From an uncultured Paracoccaceae bacterium (GTDB lineage: Bacteria > Pseudomonadota > Alphaproteobacteria > Rhodobacterales > Rhodobacteraceae), in NCBI GenBank assembly GCA_937900975.1, contig CALCPC010000904.1, forward strand, positions 1-9,233: DNA of 9,233 nt. The letters run 5' to 3'. The notes under the pieces were generated by a model. The model was not told where the DNA came from. It searched no databases and was given only the letters and a program-made list of their open reading frames with translations. Below, piece after piece: positions 6,555 through 9,233 of this stretch. How positions within the stretch are numbered: the first letter of the stretch is position 1; each line of letters opens with the position of its first letter. A program made the position numbers and the translations under genes.

Positions 6555-7349
6555 TCAGTCCTTGGGGGATAAGCCCTGGATCAGCCCAATCAGCGTTTCA
6601 GGCAGTGTTTTGTCTGCCCCGTTCGGCGCGGCCTCCAGCGCGGCGGTCACATCCTTGGCCAGGATGCCCATGGTGTTGGCGGGGGCGAAGCCTTCTTCGA
6701 TCCACTCGATTCTGTCATAGTTGCGGCTGACCCAAGTTTGGCCGGAACTCGCCTCCAAAACCGATAGGACCACCGCAGGATCGATCCCCGCCGCCCCGGC
6801 CCAATCGCGGGCAAGCCGCGTGGCCACAACCGACGCTGCGCCGACCATGTTGTTCAGCACCTTCATTGTCATGCCGGCGCCAAGCGGGCCGAGGTGCCGG
6901 ATCTCTTGTCCCATTGCACGAAAGGCGGGCATCAGCGGCGCGATATCCGCGTCGGCGCCACCCAGCATGAAGCTTAACCGCCGCTCCCGCGCGCCGATGG
7001 GCGCGCCGGACATCGGCGCATCGACAAGGGCGACGGCCTGGTCCAGCCTTTTGCGCAAATCATGGATATAGGGCGGCGCGACGGTCGAAGAGATCACGAG
7101 GCGCGACAGATGCGGCGCGCTTGTGATCAGGCCATCGGGGCCGAACAGCAGTGCCTCGGGCTCTGGCACATCCCGCACGACCGAGATGACGGTCTCAACC
7201 TCTCTGCAGAAGCTCTGCCAATCGGCCAGCCTCACGGCGCCCGTGCGGGGAACCAGGTCGTATCCGCGCGTGTCGAGCCCGGCCGCCGCCAAAGCCTCTG
7301 CCATTGGCAGGCCCATGGCGCCACAGCCCGCCACGCCAAGCCGCATCAT
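6555..7349 (-). CDS. NAD(P)-dependent beta-hydroxyacid dehydrogenase (HIBADH / 6PGDH-like family)
   Basis: This is a soluble oxidoreductase of the 3-hydroxyisobutyrate dehydrogenase family, which oxidises short beta-hydroxyacids or reduces the matching semialdehydes. The Rossmann motif is GCGAMG (8-13), the substrate loop is DAPMSGAPIGA (110-120), the catalytic-lysine helix is MKVLNN with K163 and N167, and the C-terminal K232-D233 is present. The acidic D31 after the second strand favours NAD over NADP. The substrate cannot be named. Length is 264 aa against the usual 290-300: the C-terminal helix is shortened. In the substrate loop the second Gly of the common SGG is Ala. ATG 7349 overlaps the stop of the upstream ATPase as ATGA, so translation is likely coupled; ATG 7346 follows directly. 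Confidence 0.87.
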   Translation of the reverse strand: MMRLGVAGCGAMGLPMAEALAAAGLDTRGYDLVPRTGAVRLADWQSFCREVETVISVVRDVPEPEALLFGPDGLITSAPHLSRLVISSTVAPPYIHDLRKRLDQAVALVDAPMSGAPIGARERRLSFMLGGADADIAPLMPAFRAMGQEIRHLGPLGAGMTMKVLNNMVGAASVVATRLARDWAGAAGIDPAVVLSVLEASSGQTWVSRNYDRIEWIEEGFAPANTMGILAKDVTAALEAAPNGADKTLPETLIGLIQGLSPKD

Positions 7350-8647
7350 TCGTTCAAGAACAGGTTCTCCCACGCGCGGTCCACAAGCTCTGGCGTTAGC
7401 TTGCGCTCCAACCCCTCATAGTCACAGATCGACAAGACCTGATCGATCAGGAATGGCGCATGGTAGTTTGCATACATGTTGTTCTGCTCGGGGTACTTTT
7501 CCTTCAGAAGATACGTCATGATCTTCTCGTCGGGCTGAATTTTGTAATGCCGCGACGTCTTGACGAAAACCTTGATGAAGTCTTCGCGGTTGGGGTTGTC
7601 GACCTTGATCTTGTAATAGATCCGCCGCAGCGCCGCGCCGTCGAACATCTCGGACGGGGCGAAGTTGGTCGAAAAGATCACCAGCGTGTCAAAGGGCACC
7701 ATGAATTTCTGCCCCGATTGCAGCGACAGAATGTCGAAGGACGCCTCCATCGGCACGATCCATCGGTTGATCAGCGCTTGGGGCGGCTCTGACTGGCGAC
7801 CAAGGTCGTCGATGATAAAGACGCCCCCCGTCGCTTTAAGCTGCAGAGGCGCTTGGTAGGTGCGGCTGACCGTGTTGTAATTGAGGTCCAGCATGTCAAG
7901 CGTCAGTTCCCCGCCCGTCATCACGGAGGGGCGACGGCAGAGAAAATAGCGCGGGTCGAACGCGTTGGCGGCGCGCAGGCCCCCAACCTCGCTGGCGTTC
8001 GATTTGGTCAGCGTGTGCACGATCGGGTCATAGACCGAGATGACCTGGCCGGCATATTCCAGGAATTGCGGCACATAGATATTATCGCCCAACGCATCCC
8101 GGATCCCATTTGAGATCGAGGATTTCCCCGTCCCGGGCGGGCCGTACAACAGCACCGAGCGGCCGGAGTTCACGGCAGGTCCCAGCCGGTCCAGCATCCC
8201 CGCCGGCAGCACCAGGTGGGACATGGATTTCTCCAACCGTTCCTGGCTGATGACCGCATCTCCGATTTGCTGTTTTGCGGTCTGTTTCCAATACTGCTCC
8301 AACGGCACGGGCAGCGCGCCGTAATACTCGGACTGCGTCAGCGCGTCGAGCGCGCGCGTTTTGCCGGTTTCGGTCAACTGATAGCGCTGCTCGGCGGAGG
8401 TGGAGGCAGAGCGGCTGCCGAGCGTCTCGATCATATTTTGCTCACGCGCGAGGTCGACCAGTTCCTGGGCCAGCGGTGCATTGATGCAAAGCGCCTCCGC
8501 CACGTCGAACAGACTGGTCAGCGACCGGCGGAACATCGTCTTTAGCAGAATGTCGCGCATCAGCACGATTTCGAGCCCGGTATCGTCAAGTGTCCGCGGG
8601 GGCCTCGGCGCGGAGGTGTCGATTGGCGGATGGACCATTTCGTTCAT
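7346..8647 (-). CDS. MoxR-like AAA+ ATPase with N-terminal helix-turn-helix-like region
   Basis: This is a 433-aa cytoplasmic AAA+ ATPase, probably a chaperone-like remodelling enzyme; its target is unknown. Walker A is GPPGTGKS (169-176), Walker B FIIDD (277-281), sensor 1 STN with N328, and the likely arginine finger is in LRRIYYK (R341/R342). This layout is closest to MoxR/RavA-type ATPases (COG0714-like, from memory). The first 150 residues are predicted helical and look like a winged helix (DVAEALCINAPLAQELVDLA, then a wing-like YQLTETGKTRAL), which MoxR proteins usually lack. ATG 8647 is chosen because AAAGGGCAG precedes it and a -10 box lies at 8719-8724. The longer open frame to 8791 would cross that promoter and the divergent gene's ribosome site. 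No VWA-domain partner gene is present. Base composition looks somewhat less GC-rich than in the mod genes. Confidence 0.85.
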   Translation of the reverse strand: MNEMVHPPIDTSAPRPPRTLDDTGLEIVLMRDILLKTMFRRSLTSLFDVAEALCINAPLAQELVDLAREQNMIETLGSRSASTSAEQRYQLTETGKTRALDALTQSEYYGALPVPLEQYWKQTAKQQIGDAVISQERLEKSMSHLVLPAGMLDRLGPAVNSGRSVLLYGPPGTGKSSISNGIRDALGDNIYVPQFLEYAGQVISVYDPIVHTLTKSNASEVGGLRAANAFDPRYFLCRRPSVMTGGELTLDMLDLNYNTVSRTYQAPLQLKATGGVFIIDDLGRQSEPPQALINRWIVPMEASFDILSLQSGQKFMVPFDTLVIFSTNFAPSEMFDGAALRRIYYKIKVDNPNREDFIKVFVKTSRHYKIQPDEKIMTYLLKEKYPEQNNMYANYHAPFLIDQVLSICDYEGLERKLTPELVDRAWENLFLNE

Positions 8648-8675
8648 CGCACTGCCCTTTGCAAATCTGGTTAAC

Positions 8676-8691
8676 GGGAGGCTAGCGTCCC
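8676..8691. promoter_or_regulatory. 16-bp near-perfect palindrome in the ATPase leader
   Basis: GGGAGGCTAGCGTCCC matches its own reverse complement at 14 of 16 positions. It lies between the putative -10 box and the ATPase start, where a repressor could block transcription or RNA could fold. No known regulator site is recognised. Confidence 0.25.
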
Positions 8692-8718
8692 AGGATGGCG
8701 TAAAAAAGGCTTTCGCGC

Positions 8719-8724
8719 ATTGTA
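8719..8724 (-). promoter_or_regulatory. Putative -10 box of the ATPase-dehydrogenase operon
   Basis: TACAAT on the minus strand matches five of six sigma70 -10 bases in an AT-rich pocket. No good -35 lies 16-18 bp upstream, so an activator or another sigma factor may be involved. The leader to ATG 8647 would be about 65 nt. Confidence 0.35.
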
Positions 8725-8778
8725 CCCTAATCAAAAAGCGGCCAGTTTCTGCCTGGACTTTGCTGGGAGTGCCTACGC

Positions 8779-9233
8779 ATGCGCCGCACACTGCGTCTTA
8801 CCGCGACGACCGTAAGCGTCTGGTTAGCGGTTTTGGCGATCCTGCTTTTGCCCGACGCCTTGATGATTACGGGGCATGATGGCGATCTGGTCCATGTGTT
8901 GGATCTGGTCTATCGCTGGATCGAAGGCGACCGGCCCCATCTTGACTATATCACACCGCTCGGCGTGCTGACCATCTGGCCGATTGCGGCCTTTGTCGAG
9001 ATGGGCTATGGCCCCGGACTGGCCTTTCGGTTGGCCCAAGCCACTGTGACCGCAGCGTTTTTGCCGCTGATCCTTTGGGCAGCGCTCAGCCGATTGGGGG
9101 CGGGGCTGGCCTATGGGTTCGCCAGTGCGATGGTGCTGCTTTCGATGGCCCTGGATTTTGGTGGCGACGTGCCGTCGCTGTCGGTCTCGAAGTACAATAA
9201 CCGCTGGGCGTGGGAATTGGCCTCAATCCTGGT
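8779..9233 (+). CDS. Multi-pass membrane protein, GT-C glycosyltransferase-like (3' end cut)
   Basis: The first 151 residues of a polytopic inner-membrane protein are present; the gene runs off the right edge. The start at ATG 8779 is well supported by GGGAG (8765-8769) ten bases before it. Hydrophobic segments lie at about residues 10-29, 61-76, 86-104 and 109-126. The first loop, after TM1, has GHDGD (32-36) and several further acidic residues, including D51 and D56. A short acidic loop in this place is typical of GT-C enzymes that move sugars from lipid carriers in the periplasm. A second loop has SVSKYNNRWAW (135-145). Assignment to glycosyltransferase is inferred from topology and this motif, not certain; a conserved unknown membrane family is the alternative. 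It is divergent from the ATPase, separated by 131 bp. Confidence 0.7.
   Translation, partial: MRRTLRLTATTVSVWLAVLAILLLPDALMITGHDGDLVHVLDLVYRWIEGDRPHLDYITPLGVLTIWPIAAFVEMGYGPGLAFRLAQATVTAAFLPLILWAALSRLGAGLAYGFASAMVLLSMALDFGGDVPSLSVSKYNNRWAWELASIL

Noticed and set aside
8648..8791. 48-codon N-terminal extension of the ATPase.
   Set aside because: It would cross the best -10 box and the ribosome site of the divergent gene, and the added residues look non-coding. ATG 8647 has an acceptable ribosome site.
1..9233. Mobile elements, attachment sites, CRISPR arrays, toxin-antitoxin or defence genes.
   Set aside because: No transposase, integrase, repeat array or terminal inverted repeats seen on either strand. 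The Lhr-type helicase could suggest defence, but its motifs and PdeM neighbour point to DNA repair.

Overview
The window looks like chromosomal DNA of an alphaproteobacterium, probably Rhodobacterales. This is inferred from the high GC content, the strong G/C bias at third codon positions, and the character of the Fur/Mur regulator, the ligase-associated helicase/PdeM pair and the ATPase. No rRNA or other taxonomic marker is present. I see no mobile element, tRNA, rRNA, CRISPR array or phage gene, and no gene-free stretch reaches 300 bases.

Left part (1-2672): a complete molybdate ABC importer, modA-modB-modC, is read leftwards. The genes are joined by 4-nt stop/start overlaps (GTGA between modA and modB, ATGA between modB and modC). 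modC runs off the left edge just before its expected end. A plausible sigma70-type promoter sits directly in front of modA.

Centre-left (2566-3193): a Fur-family regulator lacking the CxxC zinc motifs (Fur/Mur-like) is read rightwards, divergent from modA. The roughly 107-bp divergent region holds two promoter-like elements. A perfect 8+8 bp inverted repeat lies exactly between their -35 boxes, and an imperfect palindrome lies over the modA -10. A hairpin overlaps the fur stop codon in the convergent gap with pdeM.

Centre (3194-6331): two leftward genes encode the ligase-associated DNA repair helicase (Lhr-core type, 801 aa) and, 36 nt downstream, the metallophosphoesterase nuclease PdeM. 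The ligase and exonuclease that usually accompany them are not in the window.

Right part (6555-9233): a MoxR-like AAA+ ATPase with an N-terminal helix-turn-helix-like region is read leftwards. It overlaps by ATGA with a short 3-hydroxyisobutyrate-dehydrogenase-family NAD(P) enzyme. No VWA-domain partner is visible. Divergent from the ATPase is the start of a multi-pass membrane protein that resembles a GT-C-type glycosyltransferase and is cut by the right edge.

Most of the window is recognisable housekeeping or metal-homeostasis content. The points most worth a second look are the ATPase-dehydrogenase coupling, the symmetric site between modA and fur, and the ligase-less Lhr-PdeM pair. I found no clear evidence of a wholly new system.
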